Assembly: GCA_035344155.1 (NCBI GenBank)
Contig: DAORAL010000013.1
Location: 1 to 64,000, forward strand
Source: UBA1845 sp002338715
Lineage (GTDB): Bacteria; Planctomycetota; Phycisphaerae; UBA1845
Length of the DNA stretch: 64,000 nucleotides
Direction: 5' to 3'
The position numbers and the translations under genes are program-made. Shown here piece by piece: positions 26,744-34,739 of the stretch. Every line of letters starts with the position of its first letter. Position 1 is the first letter of the stretch. The notes beneath the pieces were generated by a model that did not search any database, had not been told where the DNA came from, and saw nothing but the letters and a program-made list of their open reading frames with translations.

Positions 26744-28972
26744 TTATGGATCGAACGGCTGCGGTGTGTAAGAAGGCAAAGTGAACCTGATTGTCGTTCC
26801 TTCGCCCACCGCGGACTCGATCCAGAGTCGCCCTCCGTTGATCTCGACGTATCGTGCGGCACGCGACAATCCCAACCCCTGTCGACGTCCAGCCTCCCGA
26901 TGCGAGAAGAACGGATCCACTGCGTGTTTTCGCACGCTTTCGGGCATGCCCCGTCCGTTGTCGCTAATCGCCACGACGATCGTGTCATCGGATGGGGTCG
27001 AAGGTGAGTTAATTTGTATGTTCGGCAATTCCCCGGATTTGGTAGCGCAAGGTCCGTTTTTCTGGCGAAGTGCTTCAACAGCGTTGGCCATGATCTCGTC
27101 CGCCAACGCATCAAGTTGTCGTTCGTCAGCAAACACAACCAGGTCATCACACTGCAAATGAATCTGAATCTGATCGGCGTCCAACGCGCATCGACGATAC
27201 CAGCGCTGCCGAAGGCGATTGGCCCAATCGCTTAGCCAGATCCGCGTTGGTTGCGGGGTGGCGGGTCTGGCGTAGTCCATCAACTCCGACACCATGTCAC
27301 CCGCACGACGGGCCTGCGCTGCGATTAATTGAAGATCCGATTTGATGGCCTCGTTTTTGGGGTCGCTTTGCAACATCTGCGCCCTGCCAGTCACGATCGC
27401 GAGGGGATTATTCAGTTCGTGGGCAGCCCCTGCGGCCATCTGGGCAACTCGGCTGATCAATTCCGCCTGAACCAACGCTCGACGCTCCAACGATTGCGCA
27501 TGCAACGCGTCGTCGCGCGAATCCGCCTGCAATTGAAGCCTGCGCTTCGTGAGCATCGATTCAAACACCGTTCCCAGCATTAGCGATAACGATCGCAACG
27601 ATGCCGAATCCAATCGCTTCCATCGCCAACCGTCGTCGTCGGCTGAAAACAGGATTCCCCCCGGCTGACTCGTCCCGCATTCAAGGGCCAGACATTCGAT
27701 CGCACCCGGTCCAAGCAATCGAATGAATCGATCCGATAACTCCGCGTATTCGGTGGAAACCGCGTTTTGAATCCGCAGCGAATGATCATTGGCGATCGAA
27801 TGCCTCGCGTAACCGGTCACCGGTGTCCGCACCATGGCCCCGCCGCTATGGACGACAGGGTCTGCAACTGGCGATGTCGCCTCGAACGCACACGTGCGAA
27901 ACTCCCGCGACCCGACGTGGGCGAATACAACCATGCGCGACACGCCGAGGAGGTCATGGACGATACGCGCCGTTTCACTGCAAAGTCCATCGACGCCTGT
28001 CGCACGTCCTGGAAGTTCGGCTGCCTGCTGCATGAATCGATTCAAATGAACCATCGAAATCGCACCCGCCTCTGCGGATGCATGTGCTGCGTGTTGCAAT
28101 TGCCTCGGTGCCCGACGGTCGTTCGAATCGTTTGCCGACGGGCGCATCAGCCGAAGCAGCTCTTTTTGAATGTCAGCGATAAGTTGGTCGGCTTGGCGAC
28201 GCTGATCGGATTTCTTCGTGGCCAACGCGCTTGCGTCGCGCAAGATCGAAAGGTGTCGCGAATCGTCGAAATCGTCGGCAAATTCATCCGTCGACCGTCC
28301 GAACGCCCGGCCCGCCGCCTGCAACGCTTCGGGCAGTTTCCACCGTGAAAGCAGGTGCGCACCGATGGCGACACGATCCACACCGCAGATGCGCGCTTCG
28401 ACCTCCAGCGCATTGGGCTCACCACTTCGCAGCGCCCGTTCGACCCGCTCGACGGCTTTGGGGAACTGAACCGTCAAGACAAGTTGCCCCAGATTGCAAA
28501 CCGCTCCGCATGCAAACGCCTGGACCGGGTCAACGCCCCGAGTATCCATCGCGATCGCCGCAGCCGAGCCAGCCAACTGCAGCGTCTGATTCCAGATGGC
28601 ATCAATGCGTTTGGGGCTCGGTGAATCCGACGAAACGACATCAAACATGACCTTCAGGCGCTGAACGATAACCGCCAGTCGGCTGACGATCCGCTTTCGA
28701 TCACTCGCGGCATCGTGGGTCAATTCGGTTCGGGAATCGTCATCCAGTTCAAACGCTCGGTTCAAGGTCGAACGCAAGTCGTCCGAGCAGTGTGAGATTC
28801 GCGCCTCAAATGCATCGATCAATGCATCGAGACGTTCGGCCAACGGCGAACTGGGGTCGAATGATCTCTTGAAGAGGTCGTGCGTCGCCCGGCGCGGGTG
28901 AAGCGAACCCGATGGTGAGGGATTGTGTTGATGTGATTGCGGCGGCGAATCCGAATGAGTTACCGCACGCAT
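26744..28972 (-). CDS. Soluble hybrid sensor: HDOD-like and GAF-like input with histidine kinase
   Basis: About 742 aa, no membrane helix. Residues about 75-260 resemble an HDOD domain (QAFACGAVCNLGQLVLTV, GAHLLSRWKLPEAL). A GAF-like region covers about 320-475. The dimerisation helix contains AAGAAHELNNPLAIVTGRAQ, with the phospho-His in the AHELNNP motif. The HATPase domain has ANAVEAL, DNGRGMPESV and GLGLSRAARYVE. It autophosphorylates on His, probably in response to an intracellular signal. ATG 28972 is preferred to the TTG four codons earlier. It lies between an HTH-receiver protein and a degenerate receiver. Confidence 0.88.
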   Translation of the reverse strand: MRAVTHSDSPPQSHQHNPSPSGSLHPRRATHDLFKRSFDPSSPLAERLDALIDAFEARISHCSDDLRSTLNRAFELDDDSRTELTHDAASDRKRIVSRLAVIVQRLKVMFDVVSSDSPSPKRIDAIWNQTLQLAGSAAAIAMDTRGVDPVQAFACGAVCNLGQLVLTVQFPKAVERVERALRSGEPNALEVEARICGVDRVAIGAHLLSRWKLPEALQAAGRAFGRSTDEFADDFDDSRHLSILRDASALATKKSDQRRQADQLIADIQKELLRLMRPSANDSNDRRAPRQLQHAAHASAEAGAISMVHLNRFMQQAAELPGRATGVDGLCSETARIVHDLLGVSRMVVFAHVGSREFRTCAFEATSPVADPVVHSGGAMVRTPVTGYARHSIANDHSLRIQNAVSTEYAELSDRFIRLLGPGAIECLALECGTSQPGGILFSADDDGWRWKRLDSASLRSLSLMLGTVFESMLTKRRLQLQADSRDDALHAQSLERRALVQAELISRVAQMAAGAAHELNNPLAIVTGRAQMLQSDPKNEAIKSDLQLIAAQARRAGDMVSELMDYARPATPQPTRIWLSDWANRLRQRWYRRCALDADQIQIHLQCDDLVVFADERQLDALADEIMANAVEALRQKNGPCATKSGELPNIQINSPSTPSDDTIVVAISDNGRGMPESVRKHAVDPFFSHREAGRRQGLGLSRAARYVEINGGRLWIESAVGEGTTIRFTLPSYTPQPFDP

Positions 28973-29116
28973 GGGAACGACCAATCAACAAATGCGTTAT
29001 GAAGTGACGGGGCAACCTGCACCACAAACATGGGGGCACCCCGTCAATCAACATTCCGATAATCATGCCGCAATCGCTTATGCCACCGCGACATTCAATG
29101 TAAACGACACACCGAT

Positions 29117-29683
29117 CTAAAGACGCAGCATCTCAACCATCGTGTCGATCACGTGCTCGATCTCAAACGGTTTCTTGATGAATTCATCCGCACCGGCAGC
29201 CCGCAACTCTTCGATCTCAGCCGGGTCGGCGACACCGCTGATAATGATCACCCGCATGTTTTCGAATTCGGGTTTCGATCGAACCGTTCTGCAGACGATG
29301 TTGCCATTGATGTCGGGCAACTTGTAGTCGAGCAGCATCACGTCCGGATGGAACGAGTGCGTGAGCATGCCCGCATCGTAACCGGTGGTCGCGGTCTTCA
29401 CTTCAAAGCGACCGTCGCGCGAAAGAATCTCGCTGAGCATATCGACGATGTCCTGATCGTCGTCCACCACCAGCACGCGCTTGCGGCCGGTCGCGAGTTG
29501 ATCCAACGGGATCTTGTTTTCTTTCATGAAGTCGATGAGGTTGTCGCGCGGGATTCGACGGAAGCGCGAACCGGGCACGCGAAAGCCTTTCAACCGTCCG
29601 CTGTCAAAGCAGCGAATCACGGTCTGTTGGCTAACCTTGCAAATCTGGGCAACTTCGCCAGTTGTGTATACGCTTTTCAGCAT
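29117..29683 (-). CDS. Excisionase-type HTH fused to a response-regulator receiver domain
   Basis: About 188 aa. The N-terminal 60 residues form a MerR/excisionase-like helix-turn-helix (VYTTGEVAQICKVSQQTVIR, GFRVPGSRFRRI). A canonical receiver domain follows (about 68-188): VLVVDDDQD, the phospho-Asp in LLDYKLPD and Lys in IKKPFE. Having the DNA-binding domain N-terminal of the receiver is the reverse of the usual order. ATG 29683 has GGAGG eight nt upstream; a longer frame to 29767 adds unrelated residues. It is upstream of the histidine kinase on the same strand. Confidence 0.88.
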   Translation of the reverse strand: MLKSVYTTGEVAQICKVSQQTVIRCFDSGRLKGFRVPGSRFRRIPRDNLIDFMKENKIPLDQLATGRKRVLVVDDDQDIVDMLSEILSRDGRFEVKTATTGYDAGMLTHSFHPDVMLLDYKLPDINGNIVCRTVRSKPEFENMRVIIISGVADPAEIEELRAAGADEFIKKPFEIEHVIDTMVEMLRL

Positions 29684-29877
29684 TCGAGAGCCTCCATGCG
29701 ACGCCTTCGTCGGACGTGCTGGGGATTCGACCCTACCTAGAGCACCTATACTCGCCATAACGTACATCCCCTGTAGTCTGTGGTCAACGTTTTTGCCAAC
29801 AACGAGAATTGAACCGGTGGCGGATCAGTGCGAGTCTCCCGCAAATCACAGGGACGGAAAACGCGCAACTGTTTGGC

Positions 29878-31728
29878 TCAGATCGACTTTTGACGACGGA
29901 GGCACACGGTGAGCACCATGATGTCCGCCGGCGTGATGCCTGAGATCCGACCAGCCTGGCCCAACGTTGTCGGTTCGACCGCTGCGAGATTTTGCCGCGC
30001 CTCGGCTCGCAACTCGGTCATTTTGGCATAATCGGCATGTGGGGGTATTTTCATCGACTCCATTTTCCGAAATCTTGCGACCTGCCTATCTTGTCGCGCA
30101 ACATACCCAGCATAACGCGCATCAACCAACACCTGTTCGAGAACAGTGCGCGCGAATTCGGAACAACCATTCGATGAATGTGAATTTAGGGCGTTTGCAA
30201 AATCATCAAGCGTTGTCTCTGGGCGCTTCAGGAAATCACCCAGCTTACCACCGGCGTGCGGAAGTGCGCTGGTCACGCGCTTCAACGCTTGAATATCGCT
30301 TAGCTTCTGCTCGAAACGATTCCAGCGCGCGTCATCGACCAACCCCAGCGAGCGACCGATCGGCGTCAAACGCTGGTCGGCATTGTCGCTGCGCAGCGAC
30401 AGTCGATACTCAGCCCGCGACGTAAACATGCGGTACGGTTCGATGGGCGGCTTGGTGATGAGATCGTCAATCATCACGCCGATGTACGCCTGATCGCGAC
30501 GCAAGACCAACGGCTCATCTTCGCGCAGCATCTGCACGGCATTCACGCCCGCGACCAGACCCTGACCAGCCGCCTCCTCATACCCGCTGGTCCCGTTGAT
30601 CTGCCCGGCGAAGAACAATCCGCCAACCCGCTTGCTCTCCAGCGACACCCGCGTCTGCCACGTGGGGATGAAGTCGTATTCCACCGCGTAGCCCAACTGC
30701 AGAATCTCGGCGTTTTCCATGCCCGGAATCGTCGCAAGCATCGATCGCTGAACGTCTTCGGGCAACGATGTGCTGATCCCGTTGCAGTAAATCCGCTCGT
30801 TGTCGTACCCCTCGGGTTCGAGAAACAGCTGGTGACGCGGCTTGTCTGAAAAGCGAACGACCTTGTCTTCGATGCTCGGGCAATACCTGGGCCCGGTCGA
30901 TTCGATCTGCCCCATGTACATCGGCGCCCGGTGCAGGTTGGCGTGGATATGCCCGTGTGTCTCGCTGTTTGTATAAGTGATCCAGCAGGGTACCGACGGC
31001 TGACCGATTGAATCGTTGACGAACGAAAACGGGACGGGCGTTTCGTCACCGTCCTGACGTTCGAGTTTGTCGTAATCGAGGCTGTCACGATGCACCCGCG
31101 GCGGCGTTCCGGTCTTGAGTCGCATCAACTCGAAACCGAGCGCGGAGAGGTTCGCGCTGATCCCCATGGCGGCGGCTTCACCGACGCGACCGCCGGCTTC
31201 CTGGCGTTCACCGCAGTGCATCAACCCGCGCATGAACGTTCCGGTCGTCACGATGACAGCGGACGCCACGAGTCTGCGGCCATCCGCAAGCACCACGCCC
31301 GAAACCATTTTGGCGGCATCACCGTTATGCGAGGGTGTGTCGACCGTTTCGATCTCGTCGACCAAGCCTTCAACGATTTCAAGATTGGCGGCTTCGGTGA
31401 GGATGCTTTGGACGGCTTGGGCGTAAAGCTTTCGATCGGCTTGGGCGCGCGGCGCCCAGACAGCCGGCCCCTTGCTCTGATTGAGCATGCGAAAATGGAT
31501 GCCGGCTTGATCGATCGCCCGCCCCATGATCCCGCCGAGCGCATCGACTTCGCGAACCATCTGCCCCTTGCCGATGCCACCGATCGCGGGGTTGCACGAC
31601 ATGCGGCCGATGGCCTCGCGCTGCATCGTCACGAGCGCAACGGAAGCGCCCATGCGGGCAGCCGCCCAAGCCGCTTCCGTACCCGCATGCCCGCCACCAA
31701 TCACAATGACGTCGTAAGTCGATGCCAA
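29878..31728 (-). CDS. mnmG: tRNA uridine-5-carboxymethylaminomethyl modification enzyme MnmG (GidA)
   Basis: 616 aa. With MnmE it installs the cmnm5 group at U34 of tRNAs, using FAD and methylene-tetrahydrofolate. The FAD motif VIGGGHAGTEAAWAAARMG opens the protein, followed by MSCNPAIGGIGKGQ. The C-terminal helical domain ends in ISGITPADIMVLTVCL. The start is TTG at 31728, since no ATG fits the conserved MxxxYDVIVIGGGHAG start. A TACAAT promoter and an 8-bp hairpin lie upstream. mnmE is not in the window. Confidence 0.97.
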   Translation of the reverse strand: MASTYDVIVIGGGHAGTEAAWAAARMGASVALVTMQREAIGRMSCNPAIGGIGKGQMVREVDALGGIMGRAIDQAGIHFRMLNQSKGPAVWAPRAQADRKLYAQAVQSILTEAANLEIVEGLVDEIETVDTPSHNGDAAKMVSGVVLADGRRLVASAVIVTTGTFMRGLMHCGERQEAGGRVGEAAAMGISANLSALGFELMRLKTGTPPRVHRDSLDYDKLERQDGDETPVPFSFVNDSIGQPSVPCWITYTNSETHGHIHANLHRAPMYMGQIESTGPRYCPSIEDKVVRFSDKPRHQLFLEPEGYDNERIYCNGISTSLPEDVQRSMLATIPGMENAEILQLGYAVEYDFIPTWQTRVSLESKRVGGLFFAGQINGTSGYEEAAGQGLVAGVNAVQMLREDEPLVLRRDQAYIGVMIDDLITKPPIEPYRMFTSRAEYRLSLRSDNADQRLTPIGRSLGLVDDARWNRFEQKLSDIQALKRVTSALPHAGGKLGDFLKRPETTLDDFANALNSHSSNGCSEFARTVLEQVLVDARYAGYVARQDRQVARFRKMESMKIPPHADYAKMTELRAEARQNLAAVEPTTLGQAGRISGITPADIMVLTVCLRRQKSI

Positions 31729-31758
31729 AAGACCAAACCAAGAAAGTCATCCCCGTGC

Positions 31759-31777
31759 CACTGCTCTGTGAGCAGTG
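31759..31777 (-). promoter_or_regulatory. Perfect hairpin in the mnmG leader
   Basis: CACTGCTC-TGT-GAGCAGTG, an 8-bp perfect stem with a 3-nt loop, lies 30 nt upstream of the mnmG start codon. The A/T run is on the wrong side for a terminator of mnmG-direction transcription. It may be an RNA element or operator. Confidence 0.4.
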
Positions 31778-31796
31778 AAAAAGCACAAGAGGCAAG

Positions 31797-31824
31797 ATTG
31801 TAGCAATCAGGAATTGAATGAACA
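31797..31824 (-). promoter_or_regulatory. Putative mnmG promoter
   Basis: On the minus strand, TGTTCA (31824-31819) and TACAAT (31802-31797) are 16 nt apart. The predicted start near 31790 lies just before the leader hairpin. Confidence 0.45.
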
Positions 31825-31834
31825 GGCGACCCAG

Positions 31835-32719
31835 TTAGCCGGAAACACTGCTATTTTCCCGCGAGAGCGATAAATACGCGACGCTGCAGAGGATCACAGC
31901 CCCACCGACCATCGTGCTCCAATGGGGCACCTCGCGATGAAACAGATACGTCCAAACCGGATTGAGCACCGGCTCCAACATGATGATCAAAATCGCAAGC
32001 TGCGCGGAAACATGGCGCACGCCAGCCGCATAGATGACATACGGAAAACCAAACTGCACCACGCCCGTTAAGATCAGCCAGCCGCCAATCGAAACCGTCA
32101 ATTGAATCGGTTCAAGCAGAAGCGCGACTGGCAGCAACAAAACACCCGAACCCGCACAGCACAGAAACGCCAGCACAATCGGATCGATCGCCCGCACGCG
32201 TCGAAACAAAACCACCTGCGTGCCGAACACCATCCCGCTGAGTAAACCGATCAACATGCCGAACAAATCGGTCTCGTATTGCGCCAAAAAAATCAAACTG
32301 ACCGCCGCCATCGACACGGCCAGCGCGATGAACTGCTTCGGGTTGGCTCGCTCCTTGACGATCCACGGCGACAACACAAACACCCATGCTGGCGCGGTGT
32401 ACTGAAGGATGATCGCGTTGGCGGCAGACGTTGCGGTGGTCGCGAGCACAAACGTCCCGCACATGCCGGTAAACATCAGCACCGTCGCGAAAATCCAGAT
32501 CGGTTCTTCCAGACGTTTGAATCGGGGCCAGGCAAATGGAAGGAGAAACACCGCGGCAACGAGCGATCGAAACGAGGCGATGCTACCCGCACCAAGCCCC
32601 GCGGCTTCCAGCAGTTTGATTAGCCCGCCATTGAGGCTCCACAATGTCGCGGCGATGAGGAGCAGTATCGTCCCGTTGCGCGTTCGCAGATTTTCAGCGT
32701 TGGAATCGTCACCGGTCAC
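31835..32719 (-). CDS. EamA/DMT-family transporter
   Basis: About 294 aa with ten predicted hydrophobic helices in two EamA repeats: the first begins ILLLIAATLWSLNGGLIKLL, the second lies around LIGLLSGMVFGTQVVLF. Typical drug/metabolite exporters of this family move amino acids, sugars or metabolites; the substrate is unknown. The start is GTG 32719, which overlaps the dacB stop as GTGA, indicating translational coupling. An extension to 32764 would overlap dacB by 49 nt. Confidence 0.85.
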   Translation of the reverse strand: MTGDDSNAENLRTRNGTILLLIAATLWSLNGGLIKLLEAAGLGAGSIASFRSLVAAVFLLPFAWPRFKRLEEPIWIFATVLMFTGMCGTFVLATTATSAANAIILQYTAPAWVFVLSPWIVKERANPKQFIALAVSMAAVSLIFLAQYETDLFGMLIGLLSGMVFGTQVVLFRRVRAIDPIVLAFLCCAGSGVLLLPVALLLEPIQLTVSIGGWLILTGVVQFGFPYVIYAAGVRHVSAQLAILIIMLEPVLNPVWTYLFHREVPHWSTMVGGAVILCSVAYLSLSRENSSVSG

Positions 32720-34242
32720 GGTTTGCGGGGCGCGTTGTCGCACCCGTCCGCGAGTATGTCGCACACTTTTTCGTGAAGTTTGTTGTACGGACCGCTCGAC
32801 CCCCGAAATCCGTTGAAGATGACGCTGAAGGCGTACCAGCAGTTTTCCTTCGTCCGCACGTACCCGCTGAGCGAGCGCACGCCGGTCAGGTAACCGGTCT
32901 TCGCGAACACATCGGCATCAACATCGGACATGCGGCGTTTGAGTTTGCCCCCGGTGCGATTGCCCGCGAGGCTTTCCTTAAACGTCTTCGACTCGGGGTG
33001 TTTGTGCATGTATTGCAGCAGGCGGGCAAGGTCGAGGGCAGTCAGCCGATTGCTTCGACTCAGACCGCTGCCATCGGCCACCACCATATTCTGCACATCG
33101 CAGCCAGCCCGTTGCAGCGTCGGCAAGACAGCCTCACGACCGTTCGCCCAACTGCCAGCCGACGGCACACCGTGTTGCCTCTTGGTCCATTCGCGTCCCA
33201 ACCGTTTGAACAACGCTTCCGCGCACATGTTCTGGCTGTCGTGACCGATGCGTTGAAGCACATCGGGAAGCGGGGTCACGTGTTCGGCGATGATCCGCAG
33301 GTCGTTGGGCAGGCTGCCATTGCGGGTGCGCACGCGCTCGAAGCGCGTCTCACCTTGCAGATGAATGTCCTCCCCCGCAAGCGCTTCACGAATCGCAGTG
33401 GCTGCGAACAAACTCGGTTGATACACCGACACCGATTGAAGCGTCACCTGCCGACCGACTTTGCCGCTAAGCACCAGGTCGGCGGTACCGGGTCGCCGAC
33501 CTATCACGGGAACCGACTTGCTCGAACTTGACGTCACGCAACCGTTGATCACGTTGAGCGCCGACGACGAAGGAAAGATCGACCACGCGCAGGAATCGCC
33601 AGCTTTCCCGCTCGGTATTGCCGTCATCTCGACGCAGTTGTTGTTTAAGTTGAGCCCACCGATCGGCGCGCCGTACCATTTCACCCGGTCGGCTGACACC
33701 CAATCGGGATGGAAATATTCCGTATCGAGAATCGTGTCGTCGACGATGAAGTCGCCGGGAATGATCCACGAGTGGGCCGCGTCCCCGCCCATGCTTGGAT
33801 TGGTTCGTTCGCCCTCTTCCGCCAAGGCGTTGGCCCACGATGTGATGAACTTCATCGGTTCCACGCCGGCTTGCTCGGCCAAATTCGGATCACCAAGTGC
33901 CGGGTCGCCGTCGCCGATGACGATCAGGTCTTGACCGCGGGCAGCCAGGGTCGTTCGGTAGACGCCCTGCGAGCCGATCGTGTCCAATGCCGCGGCGATC
34001 ACGATCAACTTCTGGTTGCTCGCGGGAATCAGCGACTGCGTCTCGTTGAGCCCGAAGACCAGTTCACCGGTGTTCAGGTCGATCACCGCCGCCCCACAGA
34101 CGGTGCTGGATTGCGGCAGTTTTCCCAGGCACTTGGACAGCTCGGACGGAATGCTCCCCGCCAGCACGGTAGCCGGCACGAGGAGGCCCATCACCAGAAT
34201 CAGCGACGATATGTGAATGCGAAAACGGTCAGTACGTGGCAT
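32716..34242 (-). CDS. dacB: D-alanyl-D-alanine carboxypeptidase/endopeptidase (PBP4 family)
   Basis: 508 aa. A signal peptide (about 1-29) exports it to the periplasm. The three penicillin-binding motifs are present: SxxK as S75-N-Q-K78 in IPASNQKLIV, SxN in GSGLSRSN and KTG in FAKTGYLTG. The large insertion between the first and second motifs is typical of S13 peptidases. It trims peptidoglycan peptides. Its TGA overlaps the GTG of the EamA transporter. Presence of DacB supports a peptidoglycan wall in this organism. Confidence 0.93.
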   Translation of the reverse strand: MPRTDRFRIHISSLILVMGLLVPATVLAGSIPSELSKCLGKLPQSSTVCGAAVIDLNTGELVFGLNETQSLIPASNQKLIVIAAALDTIGSQGVYRTTLAARGQDLIVIGDGDPALGDPNLAEQAGVEPMKFITSWANALAEEGERTNPSMGGDAAHSWIIPGDFIVDDTILDTEYFHPDWVSADRVKWYGAPIGGLNLNNNCVEMTAIPSGKAGDSCAWSIFPSSSALNVINGCVTSSSSKSVPVIGRRPGTADLVLSGKVGRQVTLQSVSVYQPSLFAATAIREALAGEDIHLQGETRFERVRTRNGSLPNDLRIIAEHVTPLPDVLQRIGHDSQNMCAEALFKRLGREWTKRQHGVPSAGSWANGREAVLPTLQRAGCDVQNMVVADGSGLSRSNRLTALDLARLLQYMHKHPESKTFKESLAGNRTGGKLKRRMSDVDADVFAKTGYLTGVRSLSGYVRTKENCWYAFSVIFNGFRGSSGPYNKLHEKVCDILADGCDNAPRKP

Positions 34243-34427
34243 GTTCGACCCATCTGGACATCAGAGCAAAGCGACCGGCAAAACGATAGTACGGGCGATA
34301 ATAGGTGGATCAGGTCCTGATTCAAGGGGAAGGTTTTTGGATTCTCGGGTGGGGTTGACGCCGCGAAATCGAAAGATATATTCCTCATTGCGCATCGGCG
34401 ACAGACACACCCATCCGATGCGGCTTA

Positions 34428-34501
34428 GGGGATGTAGCTCAATTGGTTAGAGCATCGGACTGTCGATCCGAAGGTTGCGAGTTCGAGTCTCGTCATCCTC
34501 G
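34428..34501 (+). tRNA. tRNA-Asp (GTC)
   Basis: A complete cloverleaf can be folded: acceptor GGGGATG with CATCCTC (one G-T pair), D-arm GCTC/GAGC, anticodon stem TCGGA/TCCGA with loop CTGTCGA giving anticodon GTC, T-arm GCGAG/CTCGT with TTCGAGT. Discriminator base G73 is the Asp identity base. CCA is not encoded. A short T-run (34502-34506) follows. Confidence 0.95.
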
Positions 34502-34570
34502 TTTTTCCCTCAATTAGCTAAAAACGCAAGGAACGCCGACCGCTGGGCGTGCGCCCGGTCTGTGGGCCCC

Positions 34571-34710
34571 ATTGGGCTATTTGTCTGTGCTACGGCGATC
34601 CCAGTCCAAGCGTTGCGTTCTGCTCGTCAACGCTTCACACCACGGGCGCCGGTACTCACCTGGATTGACTTCGTTTTGCCCCTGGATTCCCGCCTGCGCG
34701 GGGATGGCGG
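34571..34710 (-). repeat. Dispersed repeat element carrying the ATTCCC hairpin, copy 2
   Basis: The hairpin arm TGGATTCCCGCCTGCGCGGG lies at 34683-34702. Read on the minus strand, the next about 110 nt align with the sequence downstream of the hairpin at 41211, including shared blocks AATCCAGG, AAGTCAAT, GGTGAGTACC, CGAGCAGAACGC and GGATCG/CGATCG. The element separates tRNA-Asp from the HEAT-repeat gene. No ORF. Confidence 0.65.
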
Positions 34711-34739
34711 CGCTGTGCTTCGATTGGATTGGGAATGCT

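Noticed and set aside
31759..31777. Hairpin as an intrinsic terminator
   Set aside because: The T-run precedes the stem in the direction of mnmG transcription, and the other direction has no T-run.
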